Positions 26,802 to 36,129 of a DNA stretch of 58,478 nucleotides are shown in pieces; position 1 is the stretch's first letter, and each line of letters begins with the position of its first letter. The DNA is from Ardenticatenales bacterium (GTDB taxonomy: Bacteria > Chloroflexota > Anaerolineae > Promineifilales > Promineifilaceae). A model generated the notes under the pieces. It saw nothing but the letters and a program-made list of their open reading frames with translations, was not told the origin of the DNA and ran no database searches. The stretch is from contig JACKBM010000042.1 of NCBI GenBank assembly GCA_020634575.1, positions 1 through 58,478 of the forward strand, in the 5' to 3' direction. The translations under genes and the position numbers were made by a program.

Positions 26802-26975
26802 ATGTCTGATGAAGAAATGAACACCGAAGTATTGTCGGAAACCGAAAATTTCATTGCCTGGCGTCATGAGGACGAGGATGGGGTAACCTACCATCTGGAA
26901 CTGGGTGGTCTCACCCTCCACATCTCGGCAGACGAATGGGATGAGCTGGTTACCCTCTTCAAAGCCATCAAATAG
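26802..26975 (+). CDS. Small acidic hypothetical protein (57 aa) after pnp
   Basis: Too short for usual cut-offs but well supported. The ATG at 26802 is preceded by AAAGGAG ten bases upstream, lies 20 bp after pnp, and is followed by a terminator. The protein starts MSDEEMNTEVLSETENF and has an alternating pattern (TYHLELGGLTLHISADEWDE) suggesting a small beta-alpha fold. It contains many Asp and Glu. I do not recognise it. Co-transcription with pnp suggests a role in RNA metabolism, but that is a guess. Confidence 0.75.
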   Translation: MSDEEMNTEVLSETENFIAWRHEDEDGVTYHLELGGLTLHISADEWDELVTLFKAIK

Positions 26976-26997
26976 ATTGGCACTGACGTAAACTTCA

Positions 26998-27031
26998 AAA
27001 GGCTTGCTCCGCGAGGGGCAAGCCTTTTTTT
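26998..27031 (+). terminator. Intrinsic terminator of the pnp operon
   Basis: GGCTTGC / GCAAGCC stem, flanked by AAAA on the left and TTTTTTT on the right. Confidence 0.85.
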
Positions 27032-27032
27032 G

Positions 27033-27065
27033 TTGACATGGGTTAGGGGTAGTCCCCTAACCCAT
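27033..27065. promoter_or_regulatory. Hairpin next to a consensus -35-like hexamer upstream of radC
   Basis: TTGACA at 27033-27038 shares its last base with a perfect 12-bp inverted repeat (ATGGGTTAGGGG / CCCCTAACCCAT, loop TAGT; 27038-27065). No -10 box is found at the normal spacing. Confidence 0.35.
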
Positions 27066-27082
27066 ATCAAATATCCAAACTC

Positions 27083-27117
27083 ATGGCGGCAAAATGCCCC
27101 CAACAGCGTTGAGTGTC
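27083..27117 (+). repeat. Shared upstream motif, copy 1 (before radC)
   Basis: The pattern CATGnCGGCAAAA, then 8 variable bases, then ACAnCGTTGAGTGT recurs with the same spacing at 35482-35516, before the GIY-YIG gene. It may be a shared regulatory site or a remnant repeat. Confidence 0.4.
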
Positions 27118-27161
27118 TGTAGCGGCTACAAACAAAACCATCAATCCGCAGGAGACACCCT

Positions 27162-27878
27162 ATGCTGGCAACCAACTCAAATACACAAACCCCTTTGATA
27201 CGCGATCTGCCTGAAACAGATCGGCCGCGTGAACGGCTGCGCCAGGTGGGCGAGCGGGCGGTCGCCACGTCTGAACTGCTCGCCATCATGCTGCGCACCG
27301 GCGTGGGCGGTGAGAGCGTTAACCGGCTGGCTGAACGATTGCTGGTCGCCTTTGACGGCCTGCCCGGCCTGGCCCGGGCGTCACTCAATGAGCTGACGAC
27401 GGTTAAGGGGATTGGGCCGGTCAAGGCCATCGAGATTAAGGCGGCCCTGGAGCTGGGCCGGCGCCTGCTGGCAACCACGCCGGAGGAGCGCCCCCAGATC
27501 GCTTCCCCGGCCGATGCCGCCAACCTCCTGCTGTCGGAAATGGGGCTGCTGGAGCAGGAGCATCTCCGCGTCATCCTCCTGGACACGCGCGGCCGCGTCA
27601 TTCGTATCCCGACAGTTTACATTGGCAGCCTGAATACGTCGGTCATCAGGGTGGGGGAGCTGTTCAAGCTGGCCATCCGGGATAACGCAGCCGCGGTGAT
27701 CGTCGCCCACAACCATCCCTCCGGGGATCCGCAGCCGTCAACCGAGGATGTGGCGGTGACGCGGCAGATCATCCAGGCGGGCAAACTGCTGGATATCCCG
27801 GTGATGGACCACATTGTGATCGGCCGGGGGCGCTATGTTTCCCTGAAAGAAAGGGGATTGGCGTTCGCCGACAAATAA
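27162..27878 (+). CDS. radC: RadC-family JAMM/MPN protein
   Basis: 238 residues. An N-terminal helix-hairpin-helix-like part ([45 protein letters not shown]) is followed by the RadC/JAMM domain with the metal motif [14 protein letters not shown]. The name is historical; a role in recombinational repair is doubtful. The fold is a metal-dependent isopeptidase-like hydrolase. GGAG lies before the ATG. The next gene starts 16 bp after its stop. Confidence 0.95.
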   Translation: MLATNSNTQTPLIRDLPETDRPRERLRQVGERAVATSELLAIMLRTGVGGESVNRLAERLLVAFDGLPGLARASLNELTTVKGIGPVKAIEIKAALELGRRLLATTPEERPQIASPADAANLLLSEMGLLEQEHLRVILLDTRGRVIRIPTVYIGSLNTSVIRVGELFKLAIRDNAAAVIVAHNHPSGDPQPSTEDVAVTRQIIQAGKLLDIPVMDHIVIGRGRYVSLKERGLAFADK

Positions 27879-27894
27879 AGTAAGCTGGAACCAT

Positions 27895-29112
27895 ATGAGT
27901 GAGTTAAACCTGCTTCGTAACGGTGATTTTGCTGGTGAACTGTTTCCCTTTCGCAAGGATGAGCGGCTGCGCTTACCGGCCGGTTGGGCCCCCTGGTGGC
28001 AATCGCAGCGGGAAGGTGAGCCGACCTGGAAGAACCAGCTACCCGAGTTTGGCGCTACAGTTGAGGATGGCACGCCGCTGATGGTGGTGCGCTCCCCCTT
28101 TGCCACACATACGGCCGGTGTCATGCAACAGCTACCCGCCGCCCCCGATGACCGCTATGAGCTGGTTGTCGACGCCAAAGCCTGGTCGAGCGAAGCCGAA
28201 ACGCCCGGCGAATTGCGTGAATCCAGCGACGTCAATGCCCAGATCGGCATTGACCCGACCGGGGGACAGGACCCTTTCAGCCCACTGGTGCAATGGAGCA
28301 AGCCGGCCCAGCCATTAGGCCATTGGCAGACGCTCCGGCTGGTGGTGCAGGCCCAGGCCAACCTGATGACCATCTTTCTCAAATCGGCGCCGGAACTGCC
28401 CAAGCGCCAGCAAAGCGTCTTTTGGCGCGGCGCCATGCTCAAGCCTTTGGGCAAATACCGGCGTACGATGACGGTGGTCGGCCTGGGCGATACGCACATC
28501 ACCCTCAAGCCGCTCCAGCCGCAGCCCGGCGAACAGCTCGAAGTGCTGGTTTCGGCCAATCGCAACCATATTTACGTGGATTTAGAGGTTGAGGAGCCGG
28601 AAGGGACGTCGGCTGAAGTGAAGACGCTGGGTTACGCTGAGGAAGCGGGGCGGCATATCTGGCGCTATCAATTTGTACCGGCCGGTGCCGGCGTCTACGA
28701 CATCCGCTTCGTCGGCGACCACGGTGCCCGGCTGCTGGCGCAGCAACTGCTGCGCGTCAGCACCGAGGCCGTCCTGGCGGCGCAGGCCAAAGAGGCGCCC
28801 AGCGGCAAGGCCCGCGTCGACTATCAGCGGGTCTATGTACTGCTGCCGCCGACGGCGGATGTCTGGTGGTTTGTGGCCGCCGCGCGCGGCTCGTTTGATG
28901 GCCGCTACACCATCGGTTTTTCCGCCGATGATGCCGGCGTGGGCGAGCTGGCGGCCCGCCATGTGCTGGCGGTGAATCCGCATCATTGGCCGGAGCCCTT
29001 AAGTGCCAGCTGGTTTCACACCAACTACCCCGGCACGACCTTCACCGCCCTTGTGGCCAACTCGCCGGAAGATCTGGAAAGCTGGCTCAAAAACTGGGAT
29101 GGTGAGAGCTAG
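27895..29112 (+). CDS. Hypothetical protein with N-terminal carbohydrate-binding-like beta domain
   Basis: 405 residues, no signal peptide or TM segment. It starts NLLRNGDFAGELFPF, the usual opening of CBM4/9-like jelly-roll domains; that domain runs to about residue 200. A second beta-rich region (GLGDTHITLKPLQPQPGEQLEVLVSA) and a C-terminal domain with aromatic residues follow. The absence of a signal is odd for a sugar-binding fold. It may be co-transcribed with radC. I do not recognise the complete protein. Confidence 0.6.
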   Translation: MSELNLLRNGDFAGELFPFRKDERLRLPAGWAPWWQSQREGEPTWKNQLPEFGATVEDGTPLMVVRSPFATHTAGVMQQLPAAPDDRYELVVDAKAWSSEAETPGELRESSDVNAQIGIDPTGGQDPFSPLVQWSKPAQPLGHWQTLRLVVQAQANLMTIFLKSAPELPKRQQSVFWRGAMLKPLGKYRRTMTVVGLGDTHITLKPLQPQPGEQLEVLVSANRNHIYVDLEVEEPEGTSAEVKTLGYAEEAGRHIWRYQFVPAGAGVYDIRFVGDHGARLLAQQLLRVSTEAVLAAQAKEAPSGKARVDYQRVYVLLPPTADVWWFVAAARGSFDGRYTIGFSADDAGVGELAARHVLAVNPHHWPEPLSASWFHTNYPGTTFTALVANSPEDLESWLKNWDGES

Positions 29113-29156
29113 GCCGCTACTTGCCATGAGCTGCAATATTACGTAAACTCCCCACT

Positions 29157-30242
29157 GTGGATAAAATCGATTTTCGCTCCGATACTGTAACCTGGCCGAC
29201 GCCCAATATGCGTAAAGCGATGGCCGCCGCCGAAGTCGGTGATGACGTCTATGGCGAGGATCCGACCGTCAACAAACTTGAAGAAACCGCGGCCGACCGC
29301 CTGGGCAAGGAAGCTGGTCTGCTGGTTGCCAGCGGCACCCAGGGCAACCTGGTCGCCATCCTGGCCCACGCCAACCGTGGTGAAGAGGCCATCGTCGGCC
29401 AGACTTACCATACCGTGACGGCTGAAGCCGGCGGGATGGCGGTGCTGGGCGGCATTGTGCCCAAATTTTTGCCCACAGATGCCGAGGGGCGCATGGCGCT
29501 CACGGATATTGAAGCATCCATCCGGGTAGACAACCCGCATTACCCCGTCTCGCGGCTCATTTTGCTGGAAAATACCACCGGCGCAGCCGGCGGTTATCCG
29601 CTGGAAGTCGAGTACATGGATGCGGTGGCGGATATTGGGCATCAACATGGCCTGTCGGTGCATGTGGATGGCGCCCGTCTGTTTAACGCGGCAGTGGCGC
29701 TGGGTGTGCCGGCCAGCCGGGTGGTGCAGGCGGCGGACTCAGCCACCTTCTGTTTGAGCAAGGGATTGTCCGCCCCCGTTGGTTCTGTGCTGTGTGGCAG
29801 CGCCGAGTTTATCCATCGGGCCCGGCGTATCCGCAAATTGCTGGGCGGTGGGATGCGCCAGGCAGGCGTCTTTGCGGCGGCTGGCCTGGTGGCGCTGGAT
29901 GAAAGCATCGATCGTCTGGCTGAGGATCATGCGCGAGCCAAGCGGCTGGCGCTCGGCCTCAGCGATATTGCCGGGATCGACATCGATCCTGAGCGGATCA
30001 AAACCAACATCGTCTACTTCGGTCTGGAAGATGATGCGCCGGTCACTGGTCAGGATGTGGTCAACTTCATGCGTGAAGAGGCCGGCATCTGGCTGGGGTT
30101 GACCGGCCCGCGCCGTTTCCGGGCGGTGACCCATTACTGGATCGATGATGCGGCCGTGGATAATTTCCTGGGCGCGATGAATGCGGCGATGAACCGGCCG
30201 GTTAGTGCCAAATCGGATCAAACCACCTCTTTCTATGGGTAG
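29157..30242 (+). CDS. Low-specificity L-threonine aldolase (beta-eliminating lyase family)
   Basis: 361 residues, PLP fold type I. It starts with the family signature (DFRSDTVTWPTPNMRKAM, then VGDDVYGEDPTVNKLEE). SVHVDGARLFNAAVALG gives the cofactor Asp, and the PLP Lys is in FCLSKGLSAPVGS. It cleaves L-threonine (and allo-threonine) to glycine and acetaldehyde. The start is a GTG at 29157 without a clear ribosome-binding site, 44 bp after the previous gene. Confidence 0.92.
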   Translation: MDKIDFRSDTVTWPTPNMRKAMAAAEVGDDVYGEDPTVNKLEETAADRLGKEAGLLVASGTQGNLVAILAHANRGEEAIVGQTYHTVTAEAGGMAVLGGIVPKFLPTDAEGRMALTDIEASIRVDNPHYPVSRLILLENTTGAAGGYPLEVEYMDAVADIGHQHGLSVHVDGARLFNAAVALGVPASRVVQAADSATFCLSKGLSAPVGSVLCGSAEFIHRARRIRKLLGGGMRQAGVFAAAGLVALDESIDRLAEDHARAKRLALGLSDIAGIDIDPERIKTNIVYFGLEDDAPVTGQDVVNFMREEAGIWLGLTGPRRFRAVTHYWIDDAAVDNFLGAMNAAMNRPVSAKSDQTTSFYG

Positions 30243-30254
30243 CAGGATCACCAC

Positions 30255-33200
30255 ATGACAGATCGCATCGGGCAGGTGCTGGGCCATTACCGCCTCGACT
30301 CTATGATCGGGGACGGCGGCATGGGGACGGTTTATCGGGCTCATGATTTGAACCTCGATAGAACCGTGGCCCTGAAATTGATGCATGCGCACTTTGCCCG
30401 GGTGCCGGAGTTTCGCGCCCGCCTGACCCAGGAGGCCAAGGCCGCCGCCCAGCTCGACCATCCCTCCATCGTCAGCATCTACGAATTTGGTGAGAGTGAA
30501 GAGGGCCACCTCTACATCGCCATGGAATATGTGGATGGTGGTAGCCTGCGCGCCCATATCAAGCGGCTGCAGATGAATGCTCGTTTTCTGCCGCTGGGCC
30601 AGGCACTGCAAATTGGTGCCCAGATGGCCGACGCGCTGGATTACGCCAATGGTCGTGGCTTCATCCACCGCGATGTCAAGCCGGGCAACATCATCCTCAA
30701 AAAACTGCCCCGCGCCGAAGAGCCTGACGAACATCCCTTCCGGGCTGTTTTGACCGATTTTGGTCTGGTCAAGATCTACGAGAGCGAGCTCTCCATGACC
30801 AAGAGCGGCACGACCCTGGGGACGCCGATTTACATGTCCCCGGAGCAATGCCTTGGTCAGAATCTGGATGGCCGCTCTGATCTCTATTCGCTTGGCGTGG
30901 TCCTTTACGAGCTGGTAACCAACCGGCTTCCTTTCGCCTTCAAATCATTGCCCGAAGCGATCAACGCCCACAATCGGGGCGATATGCCGCCGCCGGCGCG
31001 CCAGTTCCGCAAAGATGCGCCGCCCATGATCGAGACGATCCTGAACCGGATGTTGGCCAAGCGGCGCGAAGACCGTTATGCCTCCGGTGAGGAGCTGAGC
31101 CGCGTCCTGCGCAGTACGGCGTTTGCCCTGGAAAATCGGCCCACGCGCGTTATGTCCGTCACCGAGGCGGAAGAGATTGCTTCGCGCACGCCAATTGTCA
31201 TTCCTCAGGGCTATGAGCTGGTCATTTCCACGCCGGGTAACAGCACCAGCACGATTTCATTGACCCGGGAGATCATCACCCTGGGCCGCCATGTGGACAA
31301 CGATGTCGTTTTGCCGACGGAAGGGGTTTCCCGCCATCATGCCCGTATCCGGGCCACAAACTCTGGTTGGGGCATCATCGACATGGGCGGTATCAACGGT
31401 ACGCTGGTTGATGGGGAACGGGTGCGGGCCAACCAGATGGTGCCGATTTACAATGGCACCCGGATGCAACTGGGCCCTTATGAGCTGGTTCTGCGCGGGC
31501 CGGAAGGTGCCCCGCCGCCGCGGGAGCAGACAACCCGGCTGCAATTTGATGGACCGCTGACGCCGCCGCCGTCAGACCCGACTCTAACGACACAGCCACC
31601 GATGACCCCCAGCGGCACGGCCCTGCCCATTGAGCCGATGGCCATTTTCCTGTCGCGTGATCAGCTAACGGCGACGCCGGGGCAGCCAGAGGAGCTGGTA
31701 ATTGAGGTGCGCAACCGGACGGATGTGGCGGACCGGGTCAATTTGCGTTTTAAGGGCATACCGTCGGATTGGTTGACGTTACCGGCCGGTTTCATCGACA
31801 TCCCCGCCCAGGGCAGCACCCCCATTTCTGTGCAGCTCCTGCCACCGCGCCGCACCAATACGCCGGTTGGCCGGCAACGTTTTGTCGTCGAGCTGATTTC
31901 CCAGCAATATCCGGAATCAACCGCTACCGCTAACGGACAACTTTTCCTGTCCGATTTTGAATCTTTCACGGTAGAGTTGGCGCCACGGGAAATCAAAGTA
32001 CCGGGCAACACCACCGTCCTGATTCAGAACACGGGCAATGGGGTGGGTGAATATAGCGTCGCCGGTCGGGAATATTCTGACCAGATTCGCTTCACGGGTG
32101 AACGTGGCCGGATTACCCTGCAGCCGGGCCAAAAAGCCGAGATCCAGCTGCGCCTGGAGGCTCGTCAGGCCAATCCCTATGGCAGTCCTGATATTGTCGA
32201 TTTTGAGGTTGAGGTCACGGGCAAGGCGGGCGCCAAGACGGTCAAGAACGGCCGGGCGATTATCAAGCCGTTGCTGCCTGTTTGGGCGGTCTCGGCTATC
32301 ATGCTGGTTTTTCTCTCGCTTTGCGTCTATCTCACCCTGACGTTCATCGCCAGGGGGATTGACAACACGTTGGGTGCGGATACGTCGACGCCCACAAGCG
32401 GCTTTGTATTTGGCCAGACGCCTGACAGCACGGTGTTGCCGGGCACGCCTGGCACGACAGTGCCAGGTGCGACCCGGATAACCGCCGAAGATGCGGACGG
32501 GGATGGCCTGGCCGACAATGTCGAACGGCGCCCCGAAATTGGCACCGATCCCAACGACCCCGACACGGACGACGATGGCCTGTCGGATTACGATGAGGTG
32601 ATCACCTACGGCACGAATCCAACCGAAGTTGATACCGATAGCGATAACCTGTCTGACTTCGATGAGATCAACGTCCATCAGACCAATCCCAATAACCCTG
32701 ATACTGATCGGGATGGCGTATTGGATGGCGTTGAAGTGGCCCAGGGCACCGATCCGCGGGCACAGCCCACAGCCACGTTTACGCCGTCTGTCACGGCGAC
32801 TGCCACCGAGATAGTCACGCCCAGCGTCACCCCAACGCCGTCCGACACGCCAACGGTGACGCCAACCGGCTCACCGACGCCCACGCCCACAGCGACCGGC
32901 ACGGCAACCCAGACGCCAACATTCACGCCGACAGCGACGGCGACCGAAACCGGCACACCAACGCCGACGCAGACGCCAACGCCGGAGCCCAACCCGCTGT
33001 TGGCCTGCATTCCGACGGCTCCGGTAATAGATGGCGTGTTCGCCGCGTCCGAGTGGGGTGATGTGCCGCTGGCAACCTTCGCCGTCACGGGTATCCCGTC
33101 GGCGACGGCCACGGTTTATGTCGTTCGTGATGTGGATTTCATCTACATTGCCTTTGTCATTAATGATGAAACGGTTCAGGCAACGGATGCCGCCAGTATC

Positions 33201-33560
33201 CTTTTTGATGTGGCCAATCCGGGCGGCGATCCTGATAGCGTGGACCGGCTCATCCAGATCTCGCGGGATGGCGCGATTTCCTTGAGCAGTGGCGAGGGTA
33301 CAAACAGCGATAACAATTTCTGGGACGCCAACTATGATTCCGATCAGTGGGAAGCTGCTATGGGGACCCCGAACGCGGAACAATGGGTCGTAGAGATCGC
33401 CGTCAATGCTACGAACGAGTTTGCCAGCTTAACCAATCCATTCAACATGATGGCCCGCGTTCTCTTTAATGGGGAAGGGCTGGCTGTCTGGCCAGAAGGG
33501 GCATCATCCAACGTTGTTGACAGCTGGCAAGGTATCGACGACATCGTCTGTTCGCCGTAA
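30255..33560 (+). CDS. Transmembrane Ser/Thr kinase with FHA, Ig-like, calcium-type repeats, T/P stalk and CBM9-like outer domain
   Basis: 1101 residues. The kinase is at about 10-285 ([13 protein letters not shown], catalytic [25 protein letters not shown]). An FHA domain lies at about 335-410 ([19 protein letters not shown]). Beta/Ig-like domains occupy about 460-665, and a single TM about 675-700. Outside are Asp-rich thrombospondin-3-like repeats ([48 protein letters not shown]), a Thr/Pro stalk of about 70 residues, and a C-terminal CBM9-like domain ([18 protein letters not shown]). It probably couples an outside ligand to phosphorylation of FHA-bound partners. Confidence 0.88.
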   Translation: MTDRIGQVLGHYRLDSMIGDGGMGTVYRAHDLNLDRTVALKLMHAHFARVPEFRARLTQEAKAAAQLDHPSIVSIYEFGESEEGHLYIAMEYVDGGSLRAHIKRLQMNARFLPLGQALQIGAQMADALDYANGRGFIHRDVKPGNIILKKLPRAEEPDEHPFRAVLTDFGLVKIYESELSMTKSGTTLGTPIYMSPEQCLGQNLDGRSDLYSLGVVLYELVTNRLPFAFKSLPEAINAHNRGDMPPPARQFRKDAPPMIETILNRMLAKRREDRYASGEELSRVLRSTAFALENRPTRVMSVTEAEEIASRTPIVIPQGYELVISTPGNSTSTISLTREIITLGRHVDNDVVLPTEGVSRHHARIRATNSGWGIIDMGGINGTLVDGERVRANQMVPIYNGTRMQLGPYELVLRGPEGAPPPREQTTRLQFDGPLTPPPSDPTLTTQPPMTPSGTALPIEPMAIFLSRDQLTATPGQPEELVIEVRNRTDVADRVNLRFKGIPSDWLTLPAGFIDIPAQGSTPISVQLLPPRRTNTPVGRQRFVVELISQQYPESTATANGQLFLSDFESFTVELAPREIKVPGNTTVLIQNTGNGVGEYSVAGREYSDQIRFTGERGRITLQPGQKAEIQLRLEARQANPYGSPDIVDFEVEVTGKAGAKTVKNGRAIIKPLLPVWAVSAIMLVFLSLCVYLTLTFIARGIDNTLGADTSTPTSGFVFGQTPDSTVLPGTPGTTVPGATRITAEDADGDGLADNVERRPEIGTDPNDPDTDDDGLSDYDEVITYGTNPTEVDTDSDNLSDFDEINVHQTNPNNPDTDRDGVLDGVEVAQGTDPRAQPTATFTPSVTATATEIVTPSVTPTPSDTPTVTPTGSPTPTPTATGTATQTPTFTPTATATETGTPTPTQTPTPEPNPLLACIPTAPVIDGVFAASEWGDVPLATFAVTGIPSATATVYVVRDVDFIYIAFVINDETVQATDAASILFDVANPGGDPDSVDRLIQISRDGAISLSSGEGTNSDNNFWDANYDSDQWEAAMGTPNAEQWVVEIAVNATNEFASLTNPFNMMARVLFNGEGLAVWPEGASSNVVDSWQGIDDIVCSP

Positions 33561-33629
33561 AGCCTCCGGGAAATTTAATCCTAATAGACAAGGCGGACAG
33601 CGATAGCCCGGAGGGAAAGCGAGGAATAA

Positions 33630-34190
33630 ATGCTTGATTTTCAGCGTGTGCGGAACAAGGAAATTACCTATGATGAGCTGCTCGACGGCCTTGGCGTCGA
33701 CGACCTGCGCGACCTGACAAATGAGATGATTGATCTCTATCTGGATATGGTCAAAGATTGTACCGACGCAGATGTTGTCTTCCAGCCGGTCGATGAGGCT
33801 GCGGATGATCCTTATGCCGTATCGGACGACGAGGCGGACATGGCCTGGACGTTAGGGCATCTGATTGTCCATGTCACCGCTTCTTTGGAAGAGTCCGCTT
33901 TCCTGGGCGCGGAACTGGCCCGGGGCATTGAGCGGGAAGGGCGCAGCCGCTACGAGACGCATTGGACCACGATCAAGACGATGGATCAGGTGCGTGAGCG
34001 GCTGGAAGAGAGCCGGCGCATGACGTTGGCCATGCTGGATGTCTGGCCGGCCGAACCCCACACTGATCTGCGCGTGAAGAGCTATATGGGTGAAATCAAC
34101 GCCGTAGGCCGCTTTGCGGGTGGTTTGAGCCATGCGACCAGCCACATTGGCCAGGTCAAGGATGTCGTAAGCCAGGCCAAAGCGGCCTGA
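33630..34190 (+). CDS. DinB-superfamily protein
   Basis: 186 residues, four-helix bundle type. The metal His residues appear in TLGHLIVHV and SHATSHIGQVK. DinB-like proteins are often metal-dependent thiol transferases or stress-induced proteins; the substrate here is unknown. GAGGAATAA precedes the ATG. An 8-bp inverted repeat (CCTCCGGG / CCCGGAGG, 33563-33614) spans the intergenic gap. The next gene starts within 5 bases. Confidence 0.75.
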   Translation: MLDFQRVRNKEITYDELLDGLGVDDLRDLTNEMIDLYLDMVKDCTDADVVFQPVDEAADDPYAVSDDEADMAWTLGHLIVHVTASLEESAFLGAELARGIEREGRSRYETHWTTIKTMDQVRERLEESRRMTLAMLDVWPAEPHTDLRVKSYMGEINAVGRFAGGLSHATSHIGQVKDVVSQAKAA

Positions 34191-34194
34191 TGTG

Positions 34195-35451
34195 ATGCGA
34201 ATCACCCTGATCACGATCGGATCGCGGGGTGATGTTGAGCCATTTGTGGCTCTTGGTAAGGGATTAAGCGAGGCAGGCTTTCGGGTCTGCCTCGCTTCGC
34301 ATGAGCGGTTTCGCGCATTTGTGACGGCGTATGGGCTTGAGTTCCGTCCCGTGGCCGGTGACCCTCGCGAGATACTGCAAAAGGCTGAAGGCCAGACGCT
34401 TCTGGCTGGCGGCCGTTCATTTCTCCGTTTTCTCTGGAATTTGCGTCAGATTGCCCGCCCGTACGCCGGAGCGGTTTTGGCTGATTCGCTGGCGGCCTGT
34501 GCTGATGCGGACCTCATCATTTATGGGGTGCTGGCGTTTACGGGCTATCACCTGGGGGAGTATCTGGGCGTGCCGGCGCTGCCGGCTTTGTTGCAACCGG
34601 CCGGTCGGACCCGAGCTTTTCCGGTGATTTCTTTACCGGCCGGTACCAATCTGGGCGGCCCTCTCAACTACCTCAGCCACGCGCTGGCCGAGCAGTTTTT
34701 CTGGCAGGCGGGGCGGCCGGTCATCAACCCCTGGCGTGAACAACTTGGCCTGAGGCGCCTGCCTTTGATTGGTCCATACCGCCGTTATTACCAGGCCCAG
34801 CGCCCTTTTCTTTACGGCTTCAGTCCCCTCGTTGTGCCCAAGCCAGCCGATTGGTACGAGGCGATGTCTGTCACTGGCTACTGGTTCTTGCCGCCGTTGC
34901 CAGATTGGCAGCCACCAGCGCGGCTGACCGATTTCCTGGCGGCCGGTCCCCCACCGATCTATTTTGGCTTTGGCAGCATGACCGACCGCGAGCCGGCTGA
35001 GCTAATGCAGCTGACGCGCGAGGCCCTAACCCGCACGGGCCAACGTGGAGTGGTCCTGACCGGCTGGGGCGGGTTGGACGAAACTGCAAACGCCGACGAC
35101 TTACTCGTGATCGATGAGGTCCCGCACCGCTGGCTCTTCCCCCGCATGAAAATGGTCATCCACCATGGCGGTGCCGGCACAACGGCGGCCGGCCTGCGGG
35201 CCGGAGTGCCGACTATTGTCATCCCGTACTTTGCCGATCAACCCTTTTGGGGCGAACGATTGGAAACCTTGGGCGTTGCCCCAGCGCCAATCCCCCGCCG
35301 GGCACTGACGGCAGAAAAGTTAGCGGCTGCTATTCAACAGGTCCTGGCCGACGAGCCGATGCAGGCCCGGGCGGCGTCGCTGGGCCGCCAAATCGCGGCT
35401 GAGGATGGGGTAGGGAACGCCGTCCGCTTTCTCCAGCAAACCTTCGCATAG
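34195..35451 (+). CDS. GT1/GT28-type glycosyltransferase (sterol/macrolide glucosyltransferase-like)
   Basis: 418 residues. The N-terminal motif MRITLITIGSRGDVEPF is that of UDP-glucose:sterol glucosyltransferase-like enzymes. The C-terminal donor domain has FGFGSMTDREP and MVIHHGGAGTTAAGLRAGVP with IPYFADQPFWGERL, the classic nucleotide-sugar motif. It probably glycosylates a lipid or polyketide acceptor. A GTG one codon earlier (34192) is an alternative start. It directly follows the DinB gene and is probably in the same transcript. Confidence 0.9.
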   Translation: MRITLITIGSRGDVEPFVALGKGLSEAGFRVCLASHERFRAFVTAYGLEFRPVAGDPREILQKAEGQTLLAGGRSFLRFLWNLRQIARPYAGAVLADSLAACADADLIIYGVLAFTGYHLGEYLGVPALPALLQPAGRTRAFPVISLPAGTNLGGPLNYLSHALAEQFFWQAGRPVINPWREQLGLRRLPLIGPYRRYYQAQRPFLYGFSPLVVPKPADWYEAMSVTGYWFLPPLPDWQPPARLTDFLAAGPPPIYFGFGSMTDREPAELMQLTREALTRTGQRGVVLTGWGGLDETANADDLLVIDEVPHRWLFPRMKMVIHHGGAGTTAAGLRAGVPTIVIPYFADQPFWGERLETLGVAPAPIPRRALTAEKLAAAIQQVLADEPMQARAASLGRQIAAEDGVGNAVRFLQQTFA

Positions 35452-35481
35452 CCAACAATAATCAACGACTTTTGTTAATTC

Positions 35482-35516
35482 ATGTCGGCAAAACTGCTGT
35501 GACACCGTTGAGTGTA
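35482..35516 (+). repeat. Shared upstream motif, copy 2 (before the GIY-YIG gene)
   Basis: Same ungapped pattern as at 27083-27117: CATGnCGGCAAAA and ACAnCGTTGAGTGT at equal spacing. Confidence 0.4.
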
Positions 35517-35543
35517 GCAAACGCTTACCGCGGAGGAATCAGC

Positions 35544-35828
35544 ATGAAGCAATTTTGTGTCTACATTATGGCAAGCCGTAGCCGGCGTCTTTATATTGGG
35601 GTTACCAGTAACCTTGAAGAGCGCGTTGCTAGGCATAAGCTGAAATATTATCCAGATAGCTTTTCCGCTCGTTATAACATCGACAGGTTGATCTACTATG
35701 AGTTGCTGCCAGATGCTCTCACCGCGATTGCCCGTGAAAAGCAGATCAAAGGATGGCGCCGCTCTAAAAAGATTGCCCTGATTGAGTCAGTTAACCCCAC
35801 CTGGCGTGACTTAAGCGAGGATTGGTAA
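35544..35828 (+). CDS. GIY-YIG nuclease superfamily protein
   Basis: 94 residues from the ATG at 35544, chosen because GGAGG lies six to seven bases upstream. CVYIMASRSRRLYIGVTSNLEERVARHK carries the YI / YIG core and the conserved Arg; KQIKGWRRSKKIALIE is the typical tail. These small single-domain proteins may nick DNA, but their role is largely unknown. Followed by a repeat-bearing intergenic region. Confidence 0.88.
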   Translation: MKQFCVYIMASRSRRLYIGVTSNLEERVARHKLKYYPDSFSARYNIDRLIYYELLPDALTAIAREKQIKGWRRSKKIALIESVNPTWRDLSEDW

Positions 35829-35842
35829 TCACCTTCGCATCG

Positions 35843-36117
35843 TCATTCCGAGCGCCATTGGCTTACCAAAGTGCTGCTCACGACAAAGCGAGGAACCTCT
35901 ACGACAGCCTCGTACTGCGGTTTGAATTGAGGCGGGGAGCGCTGTGGTGGGTAGGCGTAGAGATCTCTCGCTCTGTCCGGGTGGGCGTTGCGGATAGTTG
36001 AGGGCGCTCGAGATGACGGTGGGTGGAGTGGGGTGCTGTAGTAGGCGAGCGTAGAGATCTCTCGCTTGCTCTGGGTGGGCGTTATGGGTGGTTAGGAGCG
36101 CTCGAGATGACGGTATG
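35843..36117. repeat. Interspersed short repeat cluster, three copies (one inverted)
   Basis: Two direct copies (35951-36020 and 36041-36117) share GTAGAGATCTCTCGC, a CTCTG...GGGTGGGCGTT middle, and a GCGCTCGAGATGACGG end. A diverged inverted copy (35843-35906) begins CGTCATTCCGAGCGCC and ends GAACCTCTACGAC. They fill the gene-free stretch 35829-36129 between two convergent genes. They resemble dispersed intergenic repeats common in environmental bacterial genomes. Confidence 0.65.
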
Positions 36118-36129
36118 ACGGTAGGGTGG

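Noticed and set aside
32764..32990. Tandem DNA repeat or CRISPR-like array in ACG/CCG-rich tracts
   Set aside because: The units are irregular, in frame, and encode a Thr/Pro stalk; similar tracts occur in other exoproteins of the window.
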